Source: UBA10364 sp905182675 (GTDB taxonomy: Bacteria > Bacteroidota > Bacteroidia > Flavobacteriales > Schleiferiaceae). Taken from it: a stretch of DNA of 41,346 nt. Positions within the stretch are counted from its first letter, which is position 1, and each line of letters opens with the position of its first letter. The notes under the pieces are model-generated. The model saw nothing but the letters and a program-made list of their open reading frames with translations. It was not told where the DNA came from and did no database searches. The translations under genes and the position numbers were made by a program. Shown here in pieces: positions 1-9,260 of the stretch. The stretch lies in NCBI GenBank assembly GCA_963933975.1, contig CAWVWE010000017.1:1-41346 (forward strand). The letters are read 5' to 3'.

Positions 1-235
1 AAACCATCGTTTTTAAGTTTCAATATTTTGTCATGAGTTTTTTGATGAGAATTATCTAACTTTCTTCTGTAAACAAATTGGTTAGTAAGAACCCTAAGAT
101 TGAATGTAAGAAATGGGGTTGGGGTTGGAAAACCTAAATCTGTTACCGTGGAGTAGGAATAAATGTTCAAAATTGTAACCCAAACAACCTCATTATAAGG
201 TTCTCATTATTCTGGTTGGTCACTAATTTAGCGCT
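1..235. other. Intergenic left edge, no gene seen
   Basis: I see no convincing reading frame in this stretch. It holds a G-rich run at about 112-130 (two GGGG tracts and a GG, separated by TT) and, just before the first gene, a weak TAATTTAG at 224-231 that misses the Bacteroidota -7 consensus TAnnTTTG at one position. The left flank could be the intergenic end of a neighbouring gene outside the window. Confidence 0.4.
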
Positions 236-934
236 ATGTCAAGTCAAATTACTACGCTTACCCTTTGTAAATACCAAGGATTTCGAAATAAGGTCTGGGC
301 CTTTGGCATGATGCAGTTTGCTCATAAACATTTGCAAGGCATAGAAGGTCTGAGTTTCTATAAGCTCATGGGCAGCGGAAAAGGACTAGGGTTTAGTCCA
401 CTTCCAGACTGGGGAATGTACTGCTTATTGCAGGTTTGGGAAAATGAAAAGCAAGCCGTAAAATTTCTTGATAATTCCCCTCTGATTCAGCATTACAAAG
501 ACCACACTTCTCAGCAAGCCACACTTTTTATGCGCAGCAGAAAGTCGCATGGAAAATGGAGCGGAACGGAACCGTTCGAAGTATCTTCTGAACTAGATGA
601 GTCCAATGATAAAATGGCCGTAATTACCAGAGCCACCATAAAGAACAAGAACTTATTGAAATTCTGGAAGTACGTGCCCACCTCACAACGACCAATCAAA
701 AATGCTGAAGGGCTAATGTATACCAAAGGAATAGGCGAAATCCCTATCAAGCAAATGGCAACTTTTAGCCTATGGAACTCCATGGAAGATGTCAGGAGAT
801 TTGCTTACAACAGCAAAGAACACAAACAAGCTATCAAGATGACTCGTGAGTTGGATTGGTACTCAGAAGAATTATTTGCTCGTTTTCAGCCTTATAAATT
901 GGTTGGAGAATGGGAAGGGATTGAACTGATTTGA
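236..934 (+). CDS. CrtA-like (spheroidene monooxygenase family) protein
   Basis: This 232-residue protein resembles the CrtA family, whose founding members are haem-containing oxygenases that put keto groups on acyclic carotenoids. The family-like block is at residues 38-68: a GL-x-FYKLMGSG stretch followed by GxGFxPxPDWGxYxLLxVW. A second family feature is the K-S-H-G-K-W-S-G segment near residues 103-110. The length is within the family range, and there is no signal peptide or membrane helix, which suggests a cytoplasmic enzyme. No other carotenoid gene is visible nearby, so the real substrate in this organism is open. It stands alone; the next gene is convergent 30 bases away with no clear terminator between. 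Family assignment is good, exact reaction uncertain. Confidence 0.75.
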   Translation: MSSQITTLTLCKYQGFRNKVWAFGMMQFAHKHLQGIEGLSFYKLMGSGKGLGFSPLPDWGMYCLLQVWENEKQAVKFLDNSPLIQHYKDHTSQQATLFMRSRKSHGKWSGTEPFEVSSELDESNDKMAVITRATIKNKNLLKFWKYVPTSQRPIKNAEGLMYTKGIGEIPIKQMATFSLWNSMEDVRRFAYNSKEHKQAIKMTRELDWYSEELFARFQPYKLVGEWEGIELI

Positions 935-964
935 GATTAAAATTTACGAAGCTCGTGCGACCTA

Positions 965-1912
965 TCAACCTTTCTCCGCAACGATAGTCATAATCCCATG
1001 ACTGATATTCTTATCAAAATATCGTTTCATGTTAAATCCAACCATTCCTCTTACGTATCCCCAAAATTCTGACTGCATATTCTTCTCCCAATTAATGTTT
1101 TTACGCTCCATTTCACTCATCCAGTATAAGTTGTAAGGATCTAGCGTTCCTTTTTCGTCTAGATGTGTAATCTTCCAGCCAGTGTCCTTCAGTAATATTC
1201 CTATGTTGTTGGGTGAGAATAAATAGGTATGCCTGGGAGTATGGTAACCTGCCCAATCCTTTCCATATTTCTTTCTGCTCTCTGAACTAAAATTTGGGAT
1301 TTCTATGACCAACTTGCTAGATTTTTTGGCTAGACTAGCTACCTTTTTCAAGGTTTCTTTTGGGTTGTAATCATGCTCTAGGTAGTGCCACATAGAAATA
1401 ATATCTGGCTTTAAATCCTCTGAAATCGAATGTACATCTCCTACTGACAGGTTTAGCTTCTCATAACTTGCAGTTGATCCACTCCAGCCTTCATCAGAGA
1501 AATCTATGCCATGGGATTTGCATTTAAACTTTTCTTGGCATACCTGGAGAAATGTGGGTTTACCACATCCTAAATCTAACAGGACAGACTGATCATCAGC
1601 TGAGCAATGTATGGCCAATACCTCTGCCCTCTTTTCATCTGTATCTCGCTGGTCTTTTTCTACTAAATGAGCATACTTCCCCCATGCTTCCGAACCTCTG
1701 TATGGAAGATAATACTGGGTATAATAATCCCCTAATTCAGACAGTGGAACTCTGGGGTTTAGAAATACCAGTTCACAGTCTGCGCATTGATCAAAATTGT
1801 ATGTTCCGCGCCCATCATGCATCATAGAAGTAGTATTCTCGAAGCTCGAAATATTCGTACTCCCACAAACAGAACAAGCAGATAGCGCTAAAGATGGAGA
1901 AAGGTGCGGCAT
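965..1912 (-). CDS. Class I SAM-dependent methyltransferase with N-terminal zinc ribbon
   Basis: The 315-residue protein starts with a four-cysteine zinc-ribbon-like module (Cys13, Cys16, Cys43, Cys46), a layout common in Methyltransf_23-type enzymes linked to polysaccharide or secondary-metabolite modification. SAM motif I is seen at residues 110-120 (LLDLGCGKPTF), and a later W-H-Y-L-E-H segment fits the post-motif of this fold. The C-terminal part (about 210-250) carries the H-T-P-R-H-T-Y-L-F segment typical of these enzymes. No signal peptide, so cytoplasmic. The substrate cannot be told from sequence. It lies 116 bases downstream of the esterase gene on the same strand and may or may not be co-transcribed with it. 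Confidence 0.8.
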   Translation of the reverse strand: MPHLSPSLALSACSVCGSTNISSFENTTSMMHDGRGTYNFDQCADCELVFLNPRVPLSELGDYYTQYYLPYRGSEAWGKYAHLVEKDQRDTDEKRAEVLAIHCSADDQSVLLDLGCGKPTFLQVCQEKFKCKSHGIDFSDEGWSGSTASYEKLNLSVGDVHSISEDLKPDIISMWHYLEHDYNPKETLKKVASLAKKSSKLVIEIPNFSSESRKKYGKDWAGYHTPRHTYLFSPNNIGILLKDTGWKITHLDEKGTLDPYNLYWMSEMERKNINWEKNMQSEFWGYVRGMVGFNMKRYFDKNISHGIMTIVAEKG

Positions 1913-2028
1913 ATAAAGTGATTAGAATAAGGGAAATTAAAAATATTAATGTTACAATAATGAAGATTGTAATGGAGTAACTGGAAATGCTAATCGCTCT
2001 ACAGCCTTCCGAGTAAAACCTATGTCAT

Positions 2029-3045
2029 TTATTCAAGAATGATTCTTTTTTCGACTGATCCATCATCATAGATGTACAATAATAGAGTATTCTTTTTATC
2101 AGTTGATTGCCTCCCTAATATATCCACAACATTAATTAGAGTTCTTTCCAGATAAGGCTCAGTTGTAACAGCGGAAATATTTAAAGACATCTTGCTAAAA
2201 AAATCCCATATCTCCTGTTCAATTACCATATCCCCATCATCTCCCCAGCTATGTCCACTTTGATGAGTGTATAGCCATACTTCGCTATCTACAAGACTTG
2301 AGCTGTATTTATGACTAATGGTTATTTTATTATTGTTATTGATGTTAGGAAATGTATCAACAACTAAATCTGTAAGGGAATTTACATTTACCCAAAAATC
2401 AACGAGTGTATCGACTGATAAATATGGCCCCCAGAATGGATCATTTTGATTACCAGAGTAAAGAGTTGTATTGTCATTATCACCATGAGTTATAAAGAAA
2501 GGAATAGATATATTGGATAAAAGGAGATTATCAATTACTCCATTTGGGAAAACGGTTCCGGCTACCGGCGCAAATGCTTTAAAAACATTTGATCCGTCAA
2601 AGGCTAATAAATAGCACATCTCACCGCCATTAGACATCCCTGTAAAGAATGTATTTGCCGAGCTAAGTTGATATGTTATTTGTAAGTAAGATGCTAATGA
2701 TTCTAAAAAATCAATATCATCAACAGTAAACCCAGAATGAAAACTATAACCGACATTCCAGAAATTATAACCAGAGCTGTCCACGGTACCTTGCGGATAA
2801 CATACGGCGAAGTCATTCTGATCAGCAATGGCATTCATACCAGAGTAATTCCTAATATCTTGTGCTGAACCTGAATATCCGTGTGCTACAAATACTAAAG
2901 GAGCGTTTACAGATAAATTAGCGGGTTCGTAGTATATATATTCTCTACTTATTCCATTATGAATAAAATTAAAACTCTGCCCATTAGCAGTGATACTCCA
3001 GCAGGTAACGGCACATACTAAGAACAGGCGCAAAACAGATTTCAT
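2029..3045 (-). CDS. Secreted PHB-depolymerase/feruloyl-esterase-like alpha/beta hydrolase
   Basis: A 338-residue alpha/beta hydrolase of the polyhydroxybutyrate depolymerase/LpqC-like esterase type. A signal peptide covers about residues 1-23, ending in A-N-G-Q. The oxyanion-hole region is at 53-60 (VAHGYSGS), the nucleophile elbow is G-M-S-N-G with Ser138, a candidate acid is Asp189 or Asp191 in T-H-G-D-N-D, and the catalytic His265 sits in H-S-W-G. The last 45 residues contain V-D-I-L-G-R-Q and Y-D-D-G-S-V-E-K-R, which resemble the C-terminal sorting tail often found on flavobacterial secreted proteins; I infer export by T9SS. The enzyme probably cleaves an ester in a polymer or plant/algal material; the substrate is unknown. 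It is 44 bases downstream of the beta-barrel-like gene, so the two may form an operon. Confidence 0.75.
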   Translation of the reverse strand: MKSVLRLFLVCAVTCWSITANGQSFNFIHNGISREYIYYEPANLSVNAPLVFVAHGYSGSAQDIRNYSGMNAIADQNDFAVCYPQGTVDSSGYNFWNVGYSFHSGFTVDDIDFLESLASYLQITYQLSSANTFFTGMSNGGEMCYLLAFDGSNVFKAFAPVAGTVFPNGVIDNLLLSNISIPFFITHGDNDNTTLYSGNQNDPFWGPYLSVDTLVDFWVNVNSLTDLVVDTFPNINNNNKITISHKYSSSLVDSEVWLYTHQSGHSWGDDGDMVIEQEIWDFFSKMSLNISAVTTEPYLERTLINVVDILGRQSTDKKNTLLLYIYDDGSVEKRIILE

Positions 3046-3089
3046 AGTATCAAGATTTTCTTAGCATTAGACGTTAATAAATGTAGAGT

Positions 3090-3647
3090 CTATTTCTTTG
3101 GCTTTATGGTGTAAGCCAGGGTCAGAAGATTAGATTCCGTGAACATGCCTAGGCTCATGGAGTTTCCGTTCCAAACCCCTTGAGATTTAGAGAAATTCAG
3201 TGCGAAATTGAGCGGGGTCTCAATGGAAATAACAAACTGCTCGTTGATGCGATAAAGCGCGCCAAAAAGGTAACGCGTACTTGGCGATATGCTGAGGTAG
3301 TTTGTTCCTAAAGAGTAGAAAGTGCCTATCTCTGGTCCATGAGTAAAGAAAAGTTTATCGTTAATACTTTTGCGCCACTCATGCCCTAAGTAAATACCGG
3401 TACTCAAATTCACATAACCGACCCCTTGATAATTCGCGAAATTCAGATAGGTTCTGTCGACCCTCAGTCTATGAACGGATTCAAATTTTGCACCCCATTT
3501 AATCACAGGACGGATGTCATACATAGGTCCATACATAAAGCCCATGGCTGCGTTAGACATGGCGCCAATTTCTCGGTGCTGCGCTTTAATAGACATACTC
3601 GTACAGATAAATACAAAAGCTAATGATAAGCGGAAAACATATTTCAT
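3090..3647 (-). CDS. Small outer-membrane beta-barrel-like protein, function unknown
   Basis: I do not recognise a named family. The 185-residue product has a signal peptide (about residues 1-22, ending K-A-Q). The remainder alternates hydrophobic and polar residues in segments such as V-G-Y-V-N-L-S-T-G-I-Y-L-G and Y-L-F-G-A-L-Y-R-I, and ends in a strand-like L-T-L-A-Y-T-I before basic residues. This pattern fits an outer-membrane beta-barrel of about eight strands. Its first 25 coding bases, and five bases upstream, are almost the same as those of the esterase gene that follows 44 bases later. The pair is probably transcribed together. Confidence 0.6.
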   Translation of the reverse strand: MKYVFRLSLAFVFICTSMSIKAQHREIGAMSNAAMGFMYGPMYDIRPVIKWGAKFESVHRLRVDRTYLNFANYQGVGYVNLSTGIYLGHEWRKSINDKLFFTHGPEIGTFYSLGTNYLSISPSTRYLFGALYRINEQFVISIETPLNFALNFSKSQGVWNGNSMSLGMFTESNLLTLAYTIKPKK

Positions 3648-3824
3648 AGTATGGGGGTTTTAGGTGGAGTCAAGATAAGTCGATAAATGCATAACTTATT
3701 CGCTTGTTGAAACGTCAAATACAATGCCACGGGCATGACTTGGTCTAAGTGTATTGTTGGTGATGACTAGGTGGTAGAAATAAGAAAAACCAATTGCCTT
3801 TTACAGAGGTCAGATATTTAAAAT

Positions 3825-6800
3825 ATGAGAAAACGTCATTGGATTGCACGCGGAGTTTTTACCGCAATTTTACTAGTAGGAACGGCGCAGTTGTGGTCTC
3901 AGGAAAAGCCAGAAACCCCGCTGGAGTATGTCATGGAGGAATTGACGCCAAGGAATATTGGTCCCGCTGGAATGAGTGGCAGGATTACTTGTATTGCCGT
4001 TCATCCTAACATTCCAACAACCATTTTTGCCGGTGCTGCCAGTGGTGGATTATGGCGTAGTAAGAATAATGGTCAAACCTGGGAGCCAATTTTCGAGAAT
4101 GAAGCTGTGGCCTCAGTTGGAGCCATTGCGATAGATCCAAAACATCCTGACATCATCTTTTTGGGTACAGGAGAAGGCAATCCCAGGAATTCACAAACCA
4201 GTGGTTATGGACTCTATAAGAGTTATGACGGTGGAGATCATTGGGAGCTGTTGGGCTTAGAGAATACGCGTACCATTCATAGAATCATCATCAATCCAGA
4301 AAATACGGATGAGGTGTATGTAGGCGCTACAGGCGTGGCTTGGGGAGAAGGACCACGTGGTGTTTTTAAGACCACTGATGGCGGAAAGAATTGGACCAAG
4401 AGTCTATTTATTAACGAAAAAACGGGTGCTGGAGATTTGGTAATGGACCCCAACAATCCTAAAAAATTAATTGCAGCGATGTGGGAATACCGTCGATGGC
4501 CTTGGTTCTTTCAAAGCGGAGGATCCTCTAGTGGGCTGTACATTACGTATGACGGTGGGGAACATTGGAAAAAGCTCACAGATGAAGAAGGCTTGCCTAA
4601 AGGGGATTTAGGGAGAATAGGACTGGCCATTGCACCTTCAAATTCTGATGTGGTTTACGCTTTGGTGGAAACCGGAGAAAAAAACGGTCTTTATAGGAGT
4701 AATAATGGAGGTAGTAATTGGTTCAAGGTGACGGAAAACGAGCAGTCCGGAAATAGACCATTCTACTACGCGGACTTAAGGGTGGATCCGAAAAATGAGG
4801 ACCGCATCTATAGTTTGTGGACTTATGTGACACGGAGTGATGACGGAGGCAAAACGTGGAAGACCATAACGCCATATAGCAAGGTGCATCCAGACCACCA
4901 CGCCATGTGGATTGATCCGATGAGCCCTGCCCACCTCATTGAGGGGAATGATGGGGGAATGAATATTTCGTACGACTATGGAGAAACGTGGTATTTTGTT
5001 GAGAATCTCCCCTTAGCGCAGTTTTATCATATTAATGTGGATGACCAGATCCCTTATAACGTTTACGGAGGAATGCAAGACAATGGCTCGTGGAAGGGAC
5101 CCGCATATAGCCTCACGGTAGACGGTATCCGAAATGAAGAGTGGAGTGAGTTATTCTTCGGTGATGGTTTCGATGTTGTGCCAATTCCTGGACGCACAGA
5201 TGCCGCATATGCCCAAAGTCAAGAAGGAAATGTAGCCCTGGTCAATATGGAAACCGGTTACAACGAGTTGATCAAGCCCGTTCACCCGGAAGGGAAAAAG
5301 CTTCGTTTCCATTGGAATGCACCAATCGCTCTTGACCCGTCTAATCCAGAGGAAGGACTTTACTTTGGATCACAGTATGTGCATAAGAGTGCGGATAATG
5401 GAAAGAACTGGACCATTATAAGTCCGGATCTTACCACCAATGACCCTGAAAAACAAAAGCAATTAGAAAGCGGAGGGTTGACCCATGATGTGACTGGCGC
5501 GGAGAACCACACCTGCATTTTGACCATTGCACCTAGTCCGTTAGACGATCAGGTAGTTTGGACGGGTTCTGATGACGGAAAACTTTTCGTCACCAACACG
5601 GCTGGAGAAAAATGGATTGATTTAAGCAGCAAATTGAAAGGACTTCCTCAGGGCGCGTGGATCCCTCAAATCCGAGCTTCGGATTATGATGCAGGATCTG
5701 CTTGGGTCGTCGTGAATGATTACCGAAGAAACCACTGGAGTGCTTACCTCTATAAAATTGAGGACTATGGAAAGAAGGTCACAAGGGTGGTAGATGATAG
5801 TGATATATTCGGGCCAGTATTGAGTGTACTTCAAGATCCAGTTCAACCCAATCTTATTTTCGTAGGGGCAGAATATGGTTTATACCTCTCTATTGACGGT
5901 GGAGCCAATTTTCAGAAATGGGCTAAAAATATGCCTACTGTACAAGTTAGGGATATGGCGTTTCAAGCCCGCGAAAAAGACCTTGTGTTAGGTACATTTG
6001 GCCGTGGCGCATGGGTATTTGATGATATAGAGCCATTGAGGGCATTAGCTTCTTCTCCGTCTTTTGATGAGCCTTTATTTTTTGAGACTCCCATGGCATA
6101 CCAATGGGAGCGCAAACAAAGTCCGGGAGTAAGGTTCGCTGCGAGCGCAACGTTCCGCGGAGAAAACAGACCCTTTGGTGCCCGTATGACCGCCTATTTG
6201 CCTGAAGTTGATAAGGACAACAAAGAGAAAATGCGGGTAGACTATCAGAATGATTCAGGCGACACGATCTATACCCAATATGTAAAAGTGTCTCAAGGAC
6301 TCAATCATTGGCGTTGGTCGATGTCTGAAAAGGGCACTAGATATCCACAGTTTAAGGTTCGTGAGGTCAAGGAGCAGCAAAGCGACGTAAGAGGCGTTCA
6401 AGTGCTGCCAGGATTATACTCGGTCACCATGAACTGGAATAGTACTGTAGTAACCCAAGAATTAACCGTTAAACAAGACTTTAGAATGGAATCGTGGGTG
6501 ACGACGGAAGATTTAGCCAGTCGTAAGCGCGCAAACAAGGATATTGAATCAATTAAGGCGGTGCTAGACAGTGCTGTCCAGGACTTGGCTCAAGCTCACA
6601 ACAACATTGAGCGTCTTCAAAAGCTCCTTAAAAATGATGTTTTTAAGGCGGACAGTACGCTACACGACACGGTTAAAGTAACCGCTAAGGCCCTTGAAAA
6701 AGTGCGTCTTGGTATTTTTGGAGAAAAGGAGGTCAAAGGATATTTTGAGCAACCGGAAACGTGGTCAAACCAATGGGGCTCTTCTCTCTGGCAGTTACTG

Positions 6801-6971
6801 GGTTCTCAACGCGCATGGGGCAGCAATGAACTTGCGCTTTACGATCAAATTGAGCAGCGCACCGCGCAAGCGGTAGACTCGGTAAATAAATTTCTAGAGA
6901 AGGATTACCATGCGTTATTAGACTATTTAAAAGATCACCCCGTGGACGTCATGGTGCCGCTAAGCAACTAG
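3825..6971 (+). CDS. Sortilin/VPS10-like BNR-repeat exoprotein (annotated as glycosyl hydrolase in relatives)
   Basis: A 1048-residue exported protein. Residues 1-26 form a signal peptide ending W-S-Q. Residues about 30-760 are built from Asp-box/BNR repeats: N-N-G-Q-T-W (81-86), Y-D-G-G-D-H-W, T-D-G-G-K-N-W, Y-D-G-G-E-H-W, N-N-G-G-S-N-W, D-D-G-G-K-T-W, Y-D-Y-G-E-T-W and A-D-N-G-K-N-W, as in sortilin-type beta-propellers. The last 150 residues are helical and charged, possibly coiled coil. Relatives are often labelled glycosyl hydrolase or WD40/YVTN/BNR repeat protein, but I see no proof of catalysis; the fold is equally consistent with ligand binding. I see no clear T9SS sorting domain. The ATG at 3825 is chosen because the signal peptide begins there. 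A strong bidirectional terminator follows. Confidence 0.8.
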   Translation: MRKRHWIARGVFTAILLVGTAQLWSQEKPETPLEYVMEELTPRNIGPAGMSGRITCIAVHPNIPTTIFAGAASGGLWRSKNNGQTWEPIFENEAVASVGAIAIDPKHPDIIFLGTGEGNPRNSQTSGYGLYKSYDGGDHWELLGLENTRTIHRIIINPENTDEVYVGATGVAWGEGPRGVFKTTDGGKNWTKSLFINEKTGAGDLVMDPNNPKKLIAAMWEYRRWPWFFQSGGSSSGLYITYDGGEHWKKLTDEEGLPKGDLGRIGLAIAPSNSDVVYALVETGEKNGLYRSNNGGSNWFKVTENEQSGNRPFYYADLRVDPKNEDRIYSLWTYVTRSDDGGKTWKTITPYSKVHPDHHAMWIDPMSPAHLIEGNDGGMNISYDYGETWYFVENLPLAQFYHINVDDQIPYNVYGGMQDNGSWKGPAYSLTVDGIRNEEWSELFFGDGFDVVPIPGRTDAAYAQSQEGNVALVNMETGYNELIKPVHPEGKKLRFHWNAPIALDPSNPEEGLYFGSQYVHKSADNGKNWTIISPDLTTNDPEKQKQLESGGLTHDVTGAENHTCILTIAPSPLDDQVVWTGSDDGKLFVTNTAGEKWIDLSSKLKGLPQGAWIPQIRASDYDAGSAWVVVNDYRRNHWSAYLYKIEDYGKKVTRVVDDSDIFGPVLSVLQDPVQPNLIFVGAEYGLYLSIDGGANFQKWAKNMPTVQVRDMAFQAREKDLVLGTFGRGAWVFDDIEPLRALASSPSFDEPLFFETPMAYQWERKQSPGVRFAASATFRGENRPFGARMTAYLPEVDKDNKEKMRVDYQNDSGDTIYTQYVKVSQGLNHWRWSMSEKGTRYPQFKVREVKEQQSDVRGVQVLPGLYSVTMNWNSTVVTQELTVKQDFRMESWVTTEDLASRKRANKDIESIKAVLDSAVQDLAQAHNNIERLQKLLKNDVFKADSTLHDTVKVTAKALEKVRLGIFGEKEVKGYFEQPETWSNQWGSSLWQLLGSQRAWGSNELALYDQIEQRTAQAVDSVNKFLEKDYHALLDYLKDHPVDVMVPLSN

Positions 6972-6987
6972 GCTAAAAGTCAAAAAA

Positions 6988-7023
6988 AAACATCCCGTGA
7001 GCTTCGCTCGCGGGATGTTTTTC
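6988..7023. terminator. Bidirectional intrinsic terminator
   Basis: The arms at 6988-6997 and 7011-7020 are perfect complements and continue inward through a TGAGC/GCTCG pairing to a three-base TTC loop. A run of nine A precedes the hairpin and a run of T follows it, so it can stop transcripts on both strands. It sits between the convergent BNR-repeat gene and the M43 protease gene. Confidence 0.9.
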
Positions 7024-7071
7024 TATGCTCAAGCATCTCACCTTATGGATTTACCATCTTTAGGTAGAATG

Positions 7072-9087
7072 TTATTGAATCACTATGGATTTTCGAACAT
7101 TTCCCGCTTGGAACAGATAATAGCCGGCTGATGCATGAAGCTCTATGTTGCCTGATGTTTTGAGCGTTCCTGTTTTTACAGATCTACCGTCCATGCTGGT
7201 AATGTTATAATGGGTTCCTGTAGGAAGGCCTTGTACTTCGAAAGTTCCTTGAGATGGATTTGGGAATATGGAAATATCCTGCGCAGAAAACTCCTCATTG
7301 TCTAAGGTAACGGACAACTCAAAATCATCAAGGAAGGCGTTGTTTCCACCACCGCTGATGAAGTCAACTTTGATCATGATGGGGTCATTTCCTATAAAGT
7401 CATTTAAGCTTACGGAGCTACTGCGCCAATTATTCACGGAAGTTGGGTTCCAAGGATTTGCTTTGTTCGTCGTAGCATAGAGCAAGGGGCCAATTAGCGT
7501 TCTTACTCTTTGCCAAGAATTACCGCAGTCTTGACTAACACTTACGACGATTTCATCAGCGGCAAATCCTGGCTTGCTGGCCACGGCATACTTGAAGCTA
7601 AAATTCATGGACTGCGCTCTGTCAACTACGATTTTATCAGTGATTAAAGCATCTGAATTATCAGCATCATTATTATAGTTGTCTAATTTAACACAATACG
7701 CACCTTCATAGAAGTTGAAGCTGTTTCGCTCCCATCGAATAGCATCTCCATCTGGATTTTCAACATGCCATGTTCCGTTTGGCACAGTATTGAATTCGAA
7801 ACCAGAATTGAACCCATTCATCCACATACCATTATTGTTAGACCGCACACTGACGTATCCATCCTGTAGCAATGTGCTGGTGCCTATCCCATTAGTCACC
7901 TCAAGCTTCACATTAAAGTTACCGGGGTTACTATAGCTTACGACTGGGTTTTCCATGGTTGAAACGGATGGAGAACCCCCGGGGAATTCCCAAGACCATG
8001 ACGTTGGGTTGCCAGCGGTGCTTTTGTCAAAGAATTGGACTGTAGTACCTGCACAGAATACAGATTGTGCGGTGTTAAAATTAGCTTCAGGTGCACAGGG
8101 TAAAACTGCTCCTGCGCCAATTCCTGTGACAGATTGATTGGTACTGGTGACTAAATAGCCACGTCTACTGCTGGTGATTAAACTATTGCGCATTATGGAT
8201 TTTTGATCATCCGTGTACATGTTAACACAGTTGTCATCGGCATAATCCATATAATTTTCAATTTGATCTACAAGATTAGGGAAGTCATTTGAACACGTAT
8301 TTGCAGTCAATGGACACCCGAAACTTGCCTCTAGAACCGGTGGTGTATCTGCACAATTATCACCTGAAAAACATCCTCCTTTGAAAGGATGGTCTAAACC
8401 TAAATAGTGACCGGCCTCGTGGGTCAATGTTCTTCCTCTACTATTACCGGTGCCAATTCTACCCATGCGGTCATGACGAATCACAATTCCATCATAAGTA
8501 GTGCTTTGTCCTGGATTTGGCTTGTACGCGTATCCCAACACGGTTCCGCTTCCCGAGCTTCCTAAATCAATACTATTGACTACCCAGATATTGAGGTATT
8601 TGGAATTAGGCCAGCTTACGATCCCTTTGACATTGTTATTCGCGTTGGTAGATAAAGCACTTTGAGCTCGGGTGATTCCTGTGGTACAATTCCCCTGAGG
8701 ATCAAGTTTTGCCAACTGAAATTCAATTTCAGTATCAGCAGCAACACCGGAAAACACAGCACGGGTATCTGAAGTATCGGCATTTAGACGTCGAAAATCT
8801 TCGTTGATTACCTTAATAGCATCTTTGACTTGTTTGTCGGAAATGTTGTCTCCTTGTGTATCATAAATGATGTGAACGACAACAGGAATTTGATAAACAA
8901 CGCCTTCTGTTTTTATATCAGAATCGAAATTTATGGACTCTATAAATTCATTTTCCGCGGACTCATAGTTCGGAAAAAGACGTTTTACTTCTTGCTCAAG
9001 TAGGTCGTGACCGCACTTTTGACCAAATGAACTTATAGATAATAAGGTAAATGCAGTGAGTAATGATAAACTTATGTATTTTCGCAT
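7072..9087 (-). CDS. T9SS-secreted M43 (cytophagalysin/pappalysin-type) metalloprotease with PKD domain
   Basis: The 671-residue protein begins with a signal peptide (1-23, ending S-F-G-Q). The catalytic domain has the extended zinc motif HEAGHYLGLDH at 223-233 and a Met-turn region E-N-Y-M-D-Y at 277-282, both typical of MEROPS family M43. A PKD domain lies at about 333-414 (W-S-W-E-F-P-G-G then N-P-G-N-F-N-V), followed by a jelly-roll-like region (about 415-595). A type A T9SS sorting domain closes the protein (about 603-671), with I-F-P-N-P-S-Q-G and a final K-S-I-V-I-Q. The frame stays open 72 codons further upstream, but that extension would bury the signal peptide and cross the divergent rplM region, so I start at the ATG at 9087. 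Role: extracellular proteolysis (family knowledge). Confidence 0.9.
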   Translation of the reverse strand: MRKYISLSLLTAFTLLSISSFGQKCGHDLLEQEVKRLFPNYESAENEFIESINFDSDIKTEGVVYQIPVVVHIIYDTQGDNISDKQVKDAIKVINEDFRRLNADTSDTRAVFSGVAADTEIEFQLAKLDPQGNCTTGITRAQSALSTNANNNVKGIVSWPNSKYLNIWVVNSIDLGSSGSGTVLGYAYKPNPGQSTTYDGIVIRHDRMGRIGTGNSRGRTLTHEAGHYLGLDHPFKGGCFSGDNCADTPPVLEASFGCPLTANTCSNDFPNLVDQIENYMDYADDNCVNMYTDDQKSIMRNSLITSSRRGYLVTSTNQSVTGIGAGAVLPCAPEANFNTAQSVFCAGTTVQFFDKSTAGNPTSWSWEFPGGSPSVSTMENPVVSYSNPGNFNVKLEVTNGIGTSTLLQDGYVSVRSNNNGMWMNGFNSGFEFNTVPNGTWHVENPDGDAIRWERNSFNFYEGAYCVKLDNYNNDADNSDALITDKIVVDRAQSMNFSFKYAVASKPGFAADEIVVSVSQDCGNSWQRVRTLIGPLLYATTNKANPWNPTSVNNWRSSSVSLNDFIGNDPIMIKVDFISGGGNNAFLDDFELSVTLDNEEFSAQDISIFPNPSQGTFEVQGLPTGTHYNITSMDGRSVKTGTLKTSGNIELHASAGYYLFQAGNVRKSIVIQ

Positions 9088-9171
9088 GCCGCGCAATTTC
9101 GGACTTTCTAAGCAATTCAGCAACTTAAATAAAATGATCAAAGCAATATGTATAGAATTTGTGCATAGATT

Positions 9172-9204
9172 TTTGGTTGTTAGGTAAATAAAGGTGTATT
9201 TTCG
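9172..9204 (+). promoter_or_regulatory. Predicted promoter of rplM-rpsI-rpsB
   Basis: TTTG at 9172-9175 and TATTTTCG at 9197-9204 are 21 bases apart. This matches the Bacteroidota layout TTTG-N19-21-TAnnTTTG with one change in the second box. The predicted leader before the GTG start at 9261 is about 50 bases. Confidence 0.5.
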
Positions 9205-9260
9205 CAGCCCTTTTTGGGGATTGTGCAAGCAACACTTTAAACATATAAAACGCATTAGCG

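Noticed and set aside
112..130. G-rich run as a possible G-quadruplex
   Set aside because: The fourth G tract is missing for a standard three-layer structure; only a weak two-layer form is possible.
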